From the NCBI GenBank assembly GCA_900548465.1, contig URKY01000023.1, positions 1 through 38,263 on the forward strand: a stretch of DNA of 38,263 nt, written 5' to 3'. The DNA is from an uncultured Eubacterium sp. Its GTDB lineage: Bacteria > Bacillota > Clostridia > Lachnospirales > Lachnospiraceae. Under the pieces are notes generated by a model. That model was given only the letters and a program-made list of their open reading frames with translations, made no database searches and had not been told where the DNA came from. Of the stretch, positions 25,073-34,499 are shown piece by piece (positions within the stretch are counted from its first letter, which is position 1; every line of letters begins with the position of its first letter). The translations under genes and the position numbers were made by a program.

Positions 25073-25762
25073 TTATTTTGCAGAATATTTTTTCTTTCTG
25101 CCATAGACTGCGGTTCCCGCTACGCCTATTCCGGAGACAAAAAGCAAAGCAATCCAAATATTTATCATGCTTTTTTCGCCGGTTTTAGGAAAAATATGTG
25201 TAACGGTACTACCAGCCCTCGCTGATACAACGGCATAGTATCCTCCTTTATCAATGGTAAAGGATATTTTATTGCTATCGCTTTTTGAAACAAGCTGTGA
25301 TAGACTTCCGTTTGTGGAAATCTTAGCTACTTTAGGCACACCATAACCCTTTGGCAAGGTAATGTTCACCTGAAGCGTCTTCTTCACGTCAACACGAGTT
25401 CCGTACTCATCTATAAAATAAATTTCATAAAACAAAATATTGGTTCCGAGATTAGTTGTACAGTCTGAAATCCACTGATAAGCCCGTTTATCCTGTTTGG
25501 TAATTGGAAAAATCACCATTCGTAAGGAAGTAACATCGGATTTCGATGTCAATGTAATCTTAATGCCGTCAGGTAATTCTACAACATAATGTCCGTCATT
25601 GTCTTTTTTTGCACCGTAACAGCCATCAGGAAGCGTATAAACCGCTTTTGCAAACACGCCGATCGTCTTTTCTTCCGGCAGATTGTTCCCGGTGGCGAAA
25701 ACCGGCAAAGAACAAAAAATGGACAACATAACGCTGGCAATGAGAACAGCTGTTTTTTTCAT
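25073..25762 (-). CDS. Sortase-anchored surface protein with FPKTG signal
   Basis: 229 residues. Signal peptide with cleavage near VFA-TG (23); a beta-rich body (about 28-185); then FPKTG (191-195, an LPXTG variant), a hydrophobic helix (about 200-218) and the basic tail GRKKKYSAK. These are the three parts of a sortase sorting signal. Phe in the first position is unusual and suggests a dedicated or class-variant sortase; no sortase gene is in the window. Last gene of the operon, 4 bases after the preceding gene, so it probably ties the complex to the wall. Confidence 0.8.
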   Translation of the reverse strand: MKKTAVLIASVMLSIFCSLPVFATGNNLPEEKTIGVFAKAVYTLPDGCYGAKKDNDGHYVVELPDGIKITLTSKSDVTSLRMVIFPITKQDKRAYQWISDCTTNLGTNILFYEIYFIDEYGTRVDVKKTLQVNITLPKGYGVPKVAKISTNGSLSQLVSKSDSNKISFTIDKGGYYAVVSARAGSTVTHIFPKTGEKSMINIWIALLFVSGIGVAGTAVYGRKKKYSAK

Positions 25763-25766
25763 ATTT

Positions 25767-26282
25767 TCATCCTCCCACAGTGGTATTCAGCGTTACAGCT
25801 CCGGCGCTATAATAAGTATCCGGCTCGTACGCCATTATTTTAAGTTTTATGTTTGCTCCGCTTTTAGGAATTTTGTCAAATGTAACCGTCCTGACATATT
25901 CATTCGGCTTTAAAAGTCCTGTTTCGGCAAGAATATTGTCCTCTTCATCAAGAATGCGCAACTTTAACCAGACCTTGTTGCCTTCATCATTTGTTAAGTA
26001 CACATCCGCGGAGTTCCCATTCAAAACGACTTTGCCGCATACATGGGTTGAAAAATTCATTCCATCCTTATAAATCTGCGTCCAGCTTTCGTCCGCCACA
26101 TCTGGCATACCACTTTGTGCTGTTTCCTCAAATGGCGGAGGTGTAAACTTTGGTTGCTCAGTTCTTCCACCTGTCAGTACAAAAGACAAGACCATTCCGA
26201 GAACAGCAAGAAAGCAAATGGTAGCAGAGAAATAAATGGCTTTACACTTCATATTTTTAGACTCCTGTACATTTTTTACCAT
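25767..26282 (-). CDS. Membrane-anchored surface-cluster protein, paralogue of the 27530 gene
   Basis: 171 residues from ATG 26282; an internal ATG at 26252 with AGGAG nine bases upstream would give 161 residues and is equally possible. One N-terminal helix (about 15-33), a Pro/Glu-rich tether, then a small beta domain (about 70-171) with L-x-N-G-x-SADVYLTN, LLKPNEYVRTV and a final T-x-T-V. The domain matches that of the 27530 product in order and spacing (SGRLEPGNRVSALNL, YYDRTSG). No known family recognised. Predicted to stand on the outer membrane face. Confidence 0.65.
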   Translation of the reverse strand: MVKNVQESKNMKCKAIYFSATICFLAVLGMVLSFVLTGGRTEQPKFTPPPFEETAQSGMPDVADESWTQIYKDGMNFSTHVCGKVVLNGNSADVYLTNDEGNKVWLKLRILDEEDNILAETGLLKPNEYVRTVTFDKIPKSGANIKLKIMAYEPDTYYSAGAVTLNTTVGG

Positions 26283-26383
26283 CCCTCATATCCTCTCCCC
26301 ATTATCTTAATAAGCAGAAATCAGGGATAATCTCCATCATAACACAGGCTGCATGTTAGCACGCATCCTAAATTCCGATGATA

Positions 26384-26920
26384 TTACTCATTTACGAGGG
26401 TCACTGTTACTACACCGATTTTTGTTTTTGCAGAAGTATCGGAAGCAAGATCTCCGGTCAGACTGAGAGTTGCGCTACCCGAAGGTGCGGCTGAATATGT
26501 AGTATCTACAGCGCTATTGAGATTCAGTGTCCCACCATCAGAGAAACTTCCGCTAATTCCGTTGTATCCTGACTCAGGTGCATAGCTGAGCTGTGCAGTT
26601 ACATTGGCATTAGAATGATTTGTGACTTCGATTTTGTTTGCGTCTGTCGCGCAACTCCATCTAGCAGCCTTGGCACCGTCATAGCCGTGCGTATCCGGAT
26701 TCCATGTTCCTTTTGAAGCGTCTGTATAAGTAAATTCCATACTTCCCCAGGCAATATCTACACTGTAAACTGTTGCTGAAGCATCGCCCGCAACATAAGT
26801 ACCCTTAACCACTGCGGAGTCACTTCCATCTTTAGCTGTGATAGGACTTGCCGCAAAGGCAGTTACAGACGCCGTAGAAAGTAGCGCCAAAGAAATAATA
26901 ATTGCAAATATTTTTTTCAT
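26384..26920 (-). CDS. Small secreted WG-x-M-x-FTY domain protein (1)
   Basis: 178 residues. Signal peptide (1-24, AFA-AS). The mature protein is one domain: VYSVDIAWGSMEFTY (W58), TWNPDTHGY, W-x(8)-K-I-E-V-T-N-H-S-N-A-N-V, an ISGSFSDGG segment, and a final IGVVTVTL. The same block pattern forms the C-terminus of the 1632-residue protein and the next small protein, so it is a shared module, probably for assembly or co-polymerisation. Not recognised as WxL, camelysin or TasA. Gap to the next gene (26283-26383) is 101 bases without a clear terminator. Confidence 0.7.
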   Translation of the reverse strand: MKKIFAIIISLALLSTASVTAFAASPITAKDGSDSAVVKGTYVAGDASATVYSVDIAWGSMEFTYTDASKGTWNPDTHGYDGAKAARWSCATDANKIEVTNHSNANVTAQLSYAPESGYNGISGSFSDGGTLNLNSAVDTTYSAAPSGSATLSLTGDLASDTSAKTKIGVVTVTLVNE

Positions 26921-26953
26921 TTCTCTATATTCCTTTCTGATATAAAATACAAA

Positions 26954-27472
26954 TTAATTCAGGGAAACTGTAATAGAACCGACTTTTGTAAAATTGGTAA
27001 TATTACTTGCAAGGGTTCCGGAAAGCGTTAGTTTAGTGCTTACGCCGTCAGCCCCCGCCACATCATCTACAGTACCTGCGTTCAGCGTTTTAGACTCCAC
27101 ACTGAATGCACCGTTTACATCTTCAAAACCGGAAGCTTTTGCATAAGCAAAACTCACATTCACATCCTTGTTGGAATGATTAGTTACGGTGACCGTATCT
27201 CCGTCTGCAGTCCAGTTTGTTGTGATGTTGTCGGTATATTGATGTTTAGAAGGGTCCCACACTCTGGTACCTGCGGCAGAATAGGTAAATTGCATTGCTC
27301 CCCATGCAACGTTTACACTGTAAACATCTGGTGTGTCCGTACCGTTTGCATACTTTGCCTGCACATCAATGCTTCGGTTTTCGTTTTTGCCTATGGTATC
27401 TTCTCCCCCATAGGCGGTAACCGGTACTGCCAAAATCGTAAGAGTTAAAAGCATAACAAATAATTTTTTCAT
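26954..27472 (-). CDS. Small secreted WG-x-M-x-FTY domain protein (2)
   Basis: 172 residues from ATG 27472, chosen because AAAGGA lies nine bases upstream and the signal peptide then starts at MKKLFVM; an upstream ATG adds 12 residues. Cleavage near AYG-GE (22). Domain: VYSVNVAWGAMQFTY (W57), VWDPSKHQY, W-x(6)-VTVTNHSNKDV, VNGAFS, final VGSITVSLN. Clearly a paralogue of the 26384 gene, with about one third identity by eye, so an old duplication. Pairs of such small secreted proteins resemble subunits of a surface polymer or complex. Confidence 0.7.
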   Translation of the reverse strand: MKKLFVMLLTLTILAVPVTAYGGEDTIGKNENRSIDVQAKYANGTDTPDVYSVNVAWGAMQFTYSAAGTRVWDPSKHQYTDNITTNWTADGDTVTVTNHSNKDVNVSFAYAKASGFEDVNGAFSVESKTLNAGTVDDVAGADGVSTKLTLSGTLASNITNFTKVGSITVSLN

Positions 27473-27529
27473 ATTAAAAATTCCTTTCTTTATGTTTATA
27501 TATTTCACGCCCTTGCAGGCGAAAAAGTA

Positions 27530-28066
27530 CTACTCCGTCACCGTCACAGTTACGGGAATTTCAGTATTGACCATAGCTTTTTCTCCGCTTGTGCGGTCAT
27601 AATACAGGACAACGAATTTTCCGTCATAGCCTCCTGCAGCAAGCTTTTTTTCGGCACCGTCCAAAAGGTTCAGTGCGGAAACCCTGTTGCCAGGCTCCAA
27701 TCTACCAGATTGCAGGATAACAACATCATCTATTACAAGCTGAAGTACCATATCCTGATTGGATTTTGTCGGATTGGCAAACAAAAGTGTTGCCTTCTTA
27801 TCCGAAAGGCTGATATCTACCTCTTTTGCATAGGTAAGCCCTACTGCTCCGCCGCCCTCTGGCTGTGAGAGTTTTTCCTCACCATCGTCACCAATTGGCT
27901 CGGCGTTTTCCTCAACCTGCTGTGGTGCATAATCTGGAGCAAGGACGGCATCACCGTCACGAAACCATATCGCCCAGACGCTTAATCCCACCGCGGCAAT
28001 TGTAATAAGTAGCAAAAGCAAAAGTAGTAGCCACTTTTTTTTGTTTTCTTTCTTGTCATCGGTCAT
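27530..28066 (-). CDS. Membrane-anchored surface-cluster protein
   Basis: 178 residues, ATG two bases after the stop of the large protein, with GGAGG inside that gene's end. Cytoplasmic Lys/Asp-rich N-terminus (1-12), one helix (about 13-33), acidic tether (about 38-75), then a beta domain (about 78-178). Same domain as the 25767 product. The genes for the two anchored proteins bracket those for the two small secreted proteins, suggesting paired partners (one anchor per subunit), which is inference. Confidence 0.65.
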   Translation of the reverse strand: MTDDKKENKKKWLLLLLLLLITIAAVGLSVWAIWFRDGDAVLAPDYAPQQVEENAEPIGDDGEEKLSQPEGGGAVGLTYAKEVDISLSDKKATLLFANPTKSNQDMVLQLVIDDVVILQSGRLEPGNRVSALNLLDGAEKKLAAGGYDGKFVVLYYDRTSGEKAMVNTEIPVTVTVTE

Positions 28067-28068
28067 AC

Positions 28069-31000
28069 TTAATCACCTCCAACTGTTACTGTTACCGAAC
28101 CGAGTACCGATTTTTCCATTGATTCAGTCGGTTTTCCGTTTAAACTCAACCACGCAGATTTCTTTTCTGCTACCGGAAGGACAACCGGTGTGGTAATAAC
28201 TGCTTCCCCATCGGTAAAGCCACCGGATACCCGACTCTTTGTCTGCGTGTATCGATAGGATACGCTGACCTCAACATCGCCACTGTTTTGGACGGTAATT
28301 TTATTTCCATCCGTTTTATCCGGACTCCAGCCGACACCCTCGTAGGTATGAGTTTCTGCGTTCCATGTTCCATCCGAGTAGGTAAATTCCATGTCTCCCC
28401 ATGTAATATCCACGCTGACAATGTCAACATGAATATCCTTGTAACTTACAAAACTGTTTCCCGCATTATCAACGGCTGTTACAGTTATCCTTATATCTCC
28501 TGCGGGGATTTCCGTCAGTGTAAAGCTAACATTGGTTTTCCCGCTTACCGAAATGTTTTCTGTTTTCAGAGTTTCCTCGCTGTTTTCTATCTTATATGTA
28601 ACCGAAGCAAGCCCCGACAAACCTGTACCATCCTCACCGTCCTTTACAGTCACAGTCATTCCCGATCCTGCGGAATACTCACCAAAGGTAATTTCAGGAG
28701 TGGTCTTGTCTATTTGAACAAGCTTAAAGCCCTCTGTTTTATTGGCTTCTCTGCCTGTCTCCGTGTCCCCTGCATTATCGTAAATCTTGTAATAAATGTA
28801 ATACTTACCTTCATCACTTACGGTAATTGTATTCCCGGTAAGCTTCGTCAGGCCCTCGGTTGGAATTTCCTCGGTATTTGAAACTACTTTGTACCATTTT
28901 TCGCCAACGCCGCTTTGACTATCGCTTGCGGTTATGGTAATAACCTGATCGTCTTTCGACCAGCTGTTTGAACCACCGCTTACGGTTACAGTCGGTGGGT
29001 CAAAGTCAAGTTTATCAACCTTTATAGTTGCACTGTTCTTTCCGCCGTAGTCAAGATCTCGGACAGTCACCGTATAGTCGCCATTCTGCCTTGCCCAGAC
29101 CTGACCACTTGACTCTGTGCTTGTTTTGCCATCCGGTAAAATAACTTCATAATTTTTTCCGGTGTAATTTGAAAGCCTCCAGGTTAATGTTGCCATATCG
29201 TTTGTCCATGCTGTCGGTGCACCTTCTATGGTAATCGTCGGTGCATGATTCTCAACCGCCGTTTGGGAAATCACCGTATAAGCCTGCGAATAGGCTGTGC
29301 AAGTGTGACTAAGATTATCAAAAACCTTAATATGCAGATATTTAGTTGTCAGCACACTTTCGGTCGCCGTGTAAGCAACTGTTTTTGCACCTGTCTGAAG
29401 TGTACTCCACGAAGTCGGTGTTACAGTGCTGTTCGTCCAACTGTATTGCACGATTTTTACTCCCGAATGTGCATCGGCATAGGTTATAGGTAAAACAATT
29501 TTTGTATAAACACCACTTTTTGGTGATTCAACGGTACCGCTTGTCAACTCTCCGACAGAAGCCGTAGGGGCTTCCCGATCAATTTTTTCAACCTGAACGG
29601 TTTCGGAAACAGTAACATCTCCCGCTATCAATAGGAATGTATAATAACCGTTATTTGTAACTGTAACGCTTGTTGCAGTTGAACTTAGTGTTGTCCACGT
29701 GGTTGCATCCGACTTGCGGTATTTCAGCGTTTCTGCACCGGTTGTCGAAATTTTTATGCTTCTGCTTGTAGCCCAATTCGTATTATTAGCCGTAACAGTG
29801 AGCGTTGGTGGTGTGCTTCCCGTTGCGGGGTTTGACGCCGTGCCGAAATCAAGACAAACGTTTTTGTAATCCGAAGCTCCCGTTGTAGCATAAACTGCTT
29901 TTACATGAAGATACCACTTGCCATTGCTTGTGCCACTACCCGGTTCTTTACGAATGGATAGCGAAAGCCCTGATTTTTTTGCGGTGATAAGCTCTGATGA
30001 TGAAAGTTCCACCCAACCTGTTGTCGGTGCAGTCGTTGAATCCGACCATGCGTAACTCATTCCCGTGGTTTTTGTCTGATCCGCATTAACTTTAATCGTT
30101 GCTTTGCCCGTGCCATTGGTAATTCCGTTTCCCGTAACGGTGAATTTCGGAACGGATGTGTCAACGGTTGCAGTTGTGGTACCCGTGCCGCTTGTTGTCG
30201 CTTTTGTAGTTGTAACGTCGCACATATCCTTGATATAACTTGGATTTGTAAATCCGTTTACAGTGAGTTTTCCACTTGCGTTATTCGCTACAGTCCCCTT
30301 AAAATAGAGAACGTTTGTATTCGCTCCTCCAACATAAGAGGCCGTTCCCCATGATGTTTTCACCTTAACACTTGAAAGAGTGCCACTGTTCGTGCTATCT
30401 ACAATTTCGTCAAAAATTAACGAAACTATAAATGAATCTCCAATCTTGTAAGTACCTCCTGCCATAGGAGCAACTGCCACAAGCTGGGGTTCAATAGGGT
30501 CGTAAATCATAGTGTAATCGTTATAGCTGTTCATGTACCAGATATCTTCGCCGCTACCGGCTGACGAGAACCAGACATGAGCGGTATCGTTAATGTCAAA
30601 CAATATGTATTTGTTGTTTTCGACTCTTCTACCGCTTGCTGCATTCGTTCCGTTTACCGCAGAAATCTGTGTTCCGGTCATAGCCGGAAGATTCAATGCG
30701 CCATCAGGCTTAGTTGTACCTGAACCCGTCTCCCATGTGGCGGTAAAGTAAGCACTGCCAAACTTGCTGTCGTCTATCGGTATTGCCGACTTGCTGCTGA
30801 TCGTAGAAGGACCATAACTATTCGGGGCGTGATTTCCCATCCACGCAAGCTGGTATCCATTTTCTTTTTCTTTAAAATTAAAGTATGCTCTGTAATAAAA
30901 TCCGGATGCCGTCGCCTTTAAATAGGATGAGTCAATGGCTTTGTTTACATTGAAATTTATCTGATTGGTATTTTTTCCTCTGCTATTTTGAAAATATATT

Positions 31001-32967
31001 TTCCAGTCTCCGGTACCTGACCGGTCAGCAACCCACTTGTTGCTGTCTGTAATGGTTACGGCTCTTTCCGTCTCATTGTACACAGTTCTGTCCACCGTAT
31101 ATCCGCTAACTTTTTTCAATGTCCTCGTTGCATTTGCAGGACTTCCAAGGGCTCCGCCACCCGTTATGCGGTAGATTTCCACCGAATAGGTACGGTCTGC
31201 GTTACTATAAGCGGTGGCTGGCTTGCCACTATACGGTGTGTTTGTTGTCTTTTCGCTTATTGTTATGGTTTTTGATGTTTCTCCTTCTTTAAAGGTCAAC
31301 GTGCCATTTTGGTGTGTAAAGTGCGTGCCGCCTACCGCCGAACCATTTACCGTGCGGAAATAGACAGTCTGGCTACCCTCGCTGCCGCCCCTTCTTGTCA
31401 CCGTAAAGGTATTGCTACCATTGTTTTTTATTGTAAAAGTACCGTATGCGGGTAATCCCAGCCCTATTGTAATCTCCTCGCTGTAATAAGTGATTCCGCC
31501 TGCGGTAATATACGCTCTTGCATAATATTCTACACCCTTTTGCAGATTATCCGCCGTAACGGAAATTTTGTCTCCCGCCTTACCTGCTATGGTCGTCGTT
31601 GTTGCTTTTCCGTTATTTACGGTAAGGCTCGGTGAGTTCATAACGCCCCACACAAAGCCACTTTCTGTAACCGCATCAGTGCCGGGATTGTTCAGCGTAG
31701 AGGTGAGATTTTTTGTATTTTTTGTAAAAACCGGTGTCGAGATATCCACATAAGAAGAGACGTAAACTGAGCAGATTTTTGTAGTGGTATTTCCTGCCTT
31801 ATCCGTGACTTTTACCGTAGCATTTTTATTCCCCGGTGTTTTGGTAAAGTCTGCAGGTAAAGTCACAGTAACCGTACATTCTGAAGCAGGCTCATTATCC
31901 GTGATAGTGAGTGCAGCCCGCACCGCGTCTTTCACAGCCTCATCGGAGTCTCCCGTCATAACCTGAGTAGGCGTATAGCCAACATTCGGTGCCTGGCTAT
32001 CTTTCCACTGAGCTAAAAGCCTCGTTGATTTCGTAGGAGTAAAGCTCTGTCCTGCCGCATATGTCGTGCCGGTTTCAGCATCTTTCCAGTTTACAAACGA
32101 ATAACCGGCGCGGGTTGGTTTTTGGGTAGATATTTTGATGCTTTCTCCCTTCCAAGTCGCCTGAGTGGAAGGAATGTTACCTGCATTTTCGTTGTTTCCA
32201 TCATAGCGTACAGCCAGCGGACATTGAAAATTCGCCGTAATGGAATTTCCCTCGCTGTCTGAAACAACAAATTTTACCTTGTCAGGGGTAGTAAACTTAA
32301 CTGTATAACTTCCGTGGTCTAAAATCTTGCTTTTATTTCCGTCATATGTAATCGTTACTGTGTAATCCTTTGAATTTCCTGAACCTTGCTTTTCAATATC
32401 ATTCAATGAAGCGGATATATCTCCGGAGGTAATACTTTCCTTCTCATAGTTATAAGCATAGTATGGCCCGCAGTTTTGTGCTCCGCCATATCCGCAAAAA
32501 TAACGGTATTCTGTAGGAGTTCCGGAATTCGGAACCTCATAAAGTCCTCCGACTACACAGTTATCAAAATCCTTGCCCGGTGTAACTACGTCCACATAAA
32601 CCTTTACCTCGGCATTTGTTCCATACTTGTTTTTTATGTAGTGGGCGGATCTGTTTGTCACATCCGTCGCCTTTAAGATTGCTCCTGCTCCAAGCGCGGA
32701 CACACCATCGTCATAATTGAAAATGCCGTTCAAAAATGCATAAGTCTGACCTGTCGTAAAGGACTTTGTTTCCACAAAGCTGTGGTAAATGAAGGCTTCT
32801 CCGCTGCCATCTATTCTTTTCAAAACTATAGGTGAAGATACCTCCGCCCCACGGACAGCAAATCCGCTGTTCCACGGTGCTGTACCACCAATCTGAGAAA
32901 GCACAATAATAAGACTCAAGGTCACCGCCGACAGGCGTTTTACTATTCTCTTTTTCTTATCCTTCAT
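28069..32967 (-). CDS. Large multidomain Ig-like surface protein
   Basis: 1632 residues from ATG 32967, the ATG that overlaps the stop of the small upstream ORF (ATGA); two earlier in-frame ATGs (32991, 32979) have no better ribosome site. Order: basic signal peptide (1-41); a Cys-containing N-terminal domain (about 45-250); an InlB-type B-repeat (252-322; GYSFVNWKDAETGTTY); an Ig-like/HYR domain (325-410); an Fn3-like region; a Calx-beta-like domain (about 515-610; GSEGSQTVYFRTVNGSAVGG); then many Ig-like repeats (with TVTA-N, VDNAGN, KV-D-K-LDFDPPTVTVSG), and a C-terminal WG-DMEFTY domain (about 1515-1632) shared with the two small secreted proteins. No sorting signal of its own. Probably an adhesin displayed through this last domain. 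Confidence 0.8.
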   Translation of the reverse strand: MKDKKKRIVKRLSAVTLSLIIVLSQIGGTAPWNSGFAVRGAEVSSPIVLKRIDGSGEAFIYHSFVETKSFTTGQTYAFLNGIFNYDDGVSALGAGAILKATDVTNRSAHYIKNKYGTNAEVKVYVDVVTPGKDFDNCVVGGLYEVPNSGTPTEYRYFCGYGGAQNCGPYYAYNYEKESITSGDISASLNDIEKQGSGNSKDYTVTITYDGNKSKILDHGSYTVKFTTPDKVKFVVSDSEGNSITANFQCPLAVRYDGNNENAGNIPSTQATWKGESIKISTQKPTRAGYSFVNWKDAETGTTYAAGQSFTPTKSTRLLAQWKDSQAPNVGYTPTQVMTGDSDEAVKDAVRAALTITDNEPASECTVTVTLPADFTKTPGNKNATVKVTDKAGNTTTKICSVYVSSYVDISTPVFTKNTKNLTSTLNNPGTDAVTESGFVWGVMNSPSLTVNNGKATTTTIAGKAGDKISVTADNLQKGVEYYARAYITAGGITYYSEEITIGLGLPAYGTFTIKNNGSNTFTVTRRGGSEGSQTVYFRTVNGSAVGGTHFTHQNGTLTFKEGETSKTITISEKTTNTPYSGKPATAYSNADRTYSVEIYRITGGGALGSPANATRTLKKVSGYTVDRTVYNETERAVTITDSNKWVADRSGTGDWKIYFQNSRGKNTNQINFNVNKAIDSSYLKATASGFYYRAYFNFKEKENGYQLAWMGNHAPNSYGPSTISSKSAIPIDDSKFGSAYFTATWETGSGTTKPDGALNLPAMTGTQISAVNGTNAASGRRVENNKYILFDINDTAHVWFSSAGSGEDIWYMNSYNDYTMIYDPIEPQLVAVAPMAGGTYKIGDSFIVSLIFDEIVDSTNSGTLSSVKVKTSWGTASYVGGANTNVLYFKGTVANNASGKLTVNGFTNPSYIKDMCDVTTTKATTSGTGTTTATVDTSVPKFTVTGNGITNGTGKATIKVNADQTKTTGMSYAWSDSTTAPTTGWVELSSSELITAKKSGLSLSIRKEPGSGTSNGKWYLHVKAVYATTGASDYKNVCLDFGTASNPATGSTPPTLTVTANNTNWATSRSIKISTTGAETLKYRKSDATTWTTLSSTATSVTVTNNGYYTFLLIAGDVTVSETVQVEKIDREAPTASVGELTSGTVESPKSGVYTKIVLPITYADAHSGVKIVQYSWTNSTVTPTSWSTLQTGAKTVAYTATESVLTTKYLHIKVFDNLSHTCTAYSQAYTVISQTAVENHAPTITIEGAPTAWTNDMATLTWRLSNYTGKNYEVILPDGKTSTESSGQVWARQNGDYTVTVRDLDYGGKNSATIKVDKLDFDPPTVTVSGGSNSWSKDDQVITITASDSQSGVGEKWYKVVSNTEEIPTEGLTKLTGNTITVSDEGKYYIYYKIYDNAGDTETGREANKTEGFKLVQIDKTTPEITFGEYSAGSGMTVTVKDGEDGTGLSGLASVTYKIENSEETLKTENISVSGKTNVSFTLTEIPAGDIRITVTAVDNAGNSFVSYKDIHVDIVSVDITWGDMEFTYSDGTWNAETHTYEGVGWSPDKTDGNKITVQNSGDVEVSVSYRYTQTKSRVSGGFTDGEAVITTPVVLPVAEKKSAWLSLNGKPTESMEKSVLGSVTVTVGGD

Positions 32968-33113
32968 AATTCGTTCCATTCCCCTTCCCATAAGCCTGTC
33001 TGTTTATATGTTTTTAAGAGTTTTTGATCTGTTTTCAGTTTTTCATGCCCTCGTTCATAATTAAATTTTACCGCCTTGCCAAAGGTCAGCTTCTTCTTAC
33101 TAAAAAAGCTCGT
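32964..33113 (-). CDS. Small ORF (49 residues) with apparent ACG start, coupled to the large surface protein
   Basis: A perfect AGGAGG (33121-33126) is followed after 7 bases by ACG, then 48 sense codons and TGA overlapping the ATG of the large gene. The frame has no ATG, GTG or TTG. The product is basic with an acidic end (FFSKKKLTFGKAVKF ... WEGEWNEL); no family recognised and no signal peptide. Spacing and overlap are those of a real gene. Either ACG is used, or an ATG was lost by one T-to-C change and the site now only loads ribosomes for the next gene. Confidence 0.5.
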   Translation of the reverse strand, partial: TSFFSKKKLTFGKAVKFNYERGHEKLKTDQKLLKTYKQTGLWEGEWNEL

Positions 33114-33131
33114 ATTCTAACCTCCTGACAC

Positions 33132-33151
33132 ATTAAATTTAATAAAGTATA
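33132..33151 (-). promoter_or_regulatory. Possible promoter/operator of the surface operon
   Basis: A TATACT (33146-33151) on the minus strand is followed by the 12-bp palindrome ATTAAATTTAAT (33132-33143) and then AGGAGG. The -35 position falls in the terminator hairpin and fits poorly, so activation or read-through from the regulator genes is likely. Confidence 0.35.
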
Positions 33152-33179
33152 ACAAAAAACCATCCTTACGGATGGTTTT
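33150..33179 (-). terminator. Terminator after the third two-component system
   Basis: Perfect 10-bp stem AAAACCATCC/GGATGGTTTT with a 4-base loop, then TTTTTTGTT on the minus strand; 43 bases after the kinase stop. Confidence 0.9.
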
Positions 33180-33221
33180 CTTCGTAATTGGTCGTTTTTT
33201 GAACGCAATTGGTTTTCAAAA

Positions 33222-34499
33222 TCATTTTTTCAGAATAACACATAGGGTGAGTACATCATTCTCTAAACGATAACTTATATCGCCGTCGTATTTTCTCGCC
33301 GCTGTCAGCATACTCTCCATGCCGATTCCCCTATGCTTTATCATATTATTTTCGATAACAAGCCCCGGTTTACAGGAGTTGCTACACACAATAACCGTTT
33401 TATCCGAAACAGTTCGGATATTGACATTTATCTTACCATGAGCACCACATTCCTTGCAGCCATTGACGGCGTTTTCCAAAATATTTGAGAGTATAGCGAC
33501 AAAATCCATATCACTAATGTTGGTGCCTTCCTGCGTGTCCGCTTCAATTGAAATACAAATTCCATCATTTTGCGCTTTAATATAAAAACTGCTAAGAATT
33601 GCATTTACCGTCACATGGGAGCAAAATTCTTTTGTTCTTGCAGCGTCCAGACTTTCATTGTACTGTTCTATGTAGTGCAGAGCTTCATTGGTTTCTCCCT
33701 TTTGGATCATTGTGGCAATATTTTGGTTGTGATGTCGGAAATCATGCCGGACGGTTTTGGCAGACATCTCGTTTTCTTTTGCAGTTTTAAGCCGGTCTTG
33801 CAGATGCTTCATGTTTTCTTCAATCAACTCCATTCGACTTTCCTTTATCATATAACGGATCATACCAAAACTAATCCACAATACCGAAAAATAAATCAGA
33901 ACAGTGGCTGCAAACAAAAGACTATACCATGCCTTGAAGTCATTTTTCATAGTATAAATGAAGCAAAATATAGAAAATACACTTAAAAACTGTACAGAAA
34001 CCAGCGAAATAGAGCGCCAGATTTTTTTGTTTGAACCCGGGACCTCACGTATCGCCGGACGCAAAAAGACGATATATGACCATATTACCGGCAGATACAG
34101 CAGGGTTCTTATGATTGTTTTCACATATACGGCAGCGATACCGAAGCCGTCTTTAAACCAGACGCTGCTTATCATAGCTGAACTGCAGAAAAAAATGCAG
34201 AATATCGACGAATAGCTAAGAAACAAAAACACCTTTTTACAGGCAGGGTCTGCCGACGTCACCATGAAAATAATAAACGACACAAGCATTGTAGTTAAAA
34301 ACGTAAGGGAAGTAGCATAAAAAGAGTGAATGTCAAACAATACCCGTGAAGCGAGCATTGCAAGACAGACAAAGACGGTTAAAAATGCGAAATAAATTGA
34401 GACTGTTTTTTTTACAGAATATTTCCGTTCGGTCATAATAGCAAAGCAAACAATATGCATCAGGACTGTAAGTGTTAACGCCACAAGCTGTCGTATCAT
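33222..34499 (-). CDS. GHKL sensor histidine kinase (third system)
   Basis: 425 residues, ATG overlapping the regulator stop (ATGA). Six or seven helices (about 5-220), coiled linker, TVRHDFRHHNQN (H252), N-box SNILENAVNGC and G-box HRGIGMES. GC content and codon use are higher than in the two other kinases, matching the surface operon downstream, so both probably arrived together. No agrB/agrD nearby; the ligand is unknown. Confidence 0.88.
   Translation of the reverse strand: MIRQLVALTLTVLMHIVCFAIMTERKYSVKKTVSIYFAFLTVFVCLAMLASRVLFDIHSFYATSLTFLTTMLVSFIIFMVTSADPACKKVFLFLSYSSIFCIFFCSSAMISSVWFKDGFGIAAVYVKTIIRTLLYLPVIWSYIVFLRPAIREVPGSNKKIWRSISLVSVQFLSVFSIFCFIYTMKNDFKAWYSLLFAATVLIYFSVLWISFGMIRYMIKESRMELIEENMKHLQDRLKTAKENEMSAKTVRHDFRHHNQNIATMIQKGETNEALHYIEQYNESLDAARTKEFCSHVTVNAILSSFYIKAQNDGICISIEADTQEGTNISDMDFVAILSNILENAVNGCKECGAHGKINVNIRTVSDKTVIVCSNSCKPGLVIENNMIKHRGIGMESMLTAARKYDGDISYRLENDVLTLCVILKK

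Noticed and set aside
28288..28881. 197-codon plus-strand reading frame
   Set aside because: Antisense to the large Ig-like protein, Cys/Arg-rich composition typical of a shadow, no start signal.
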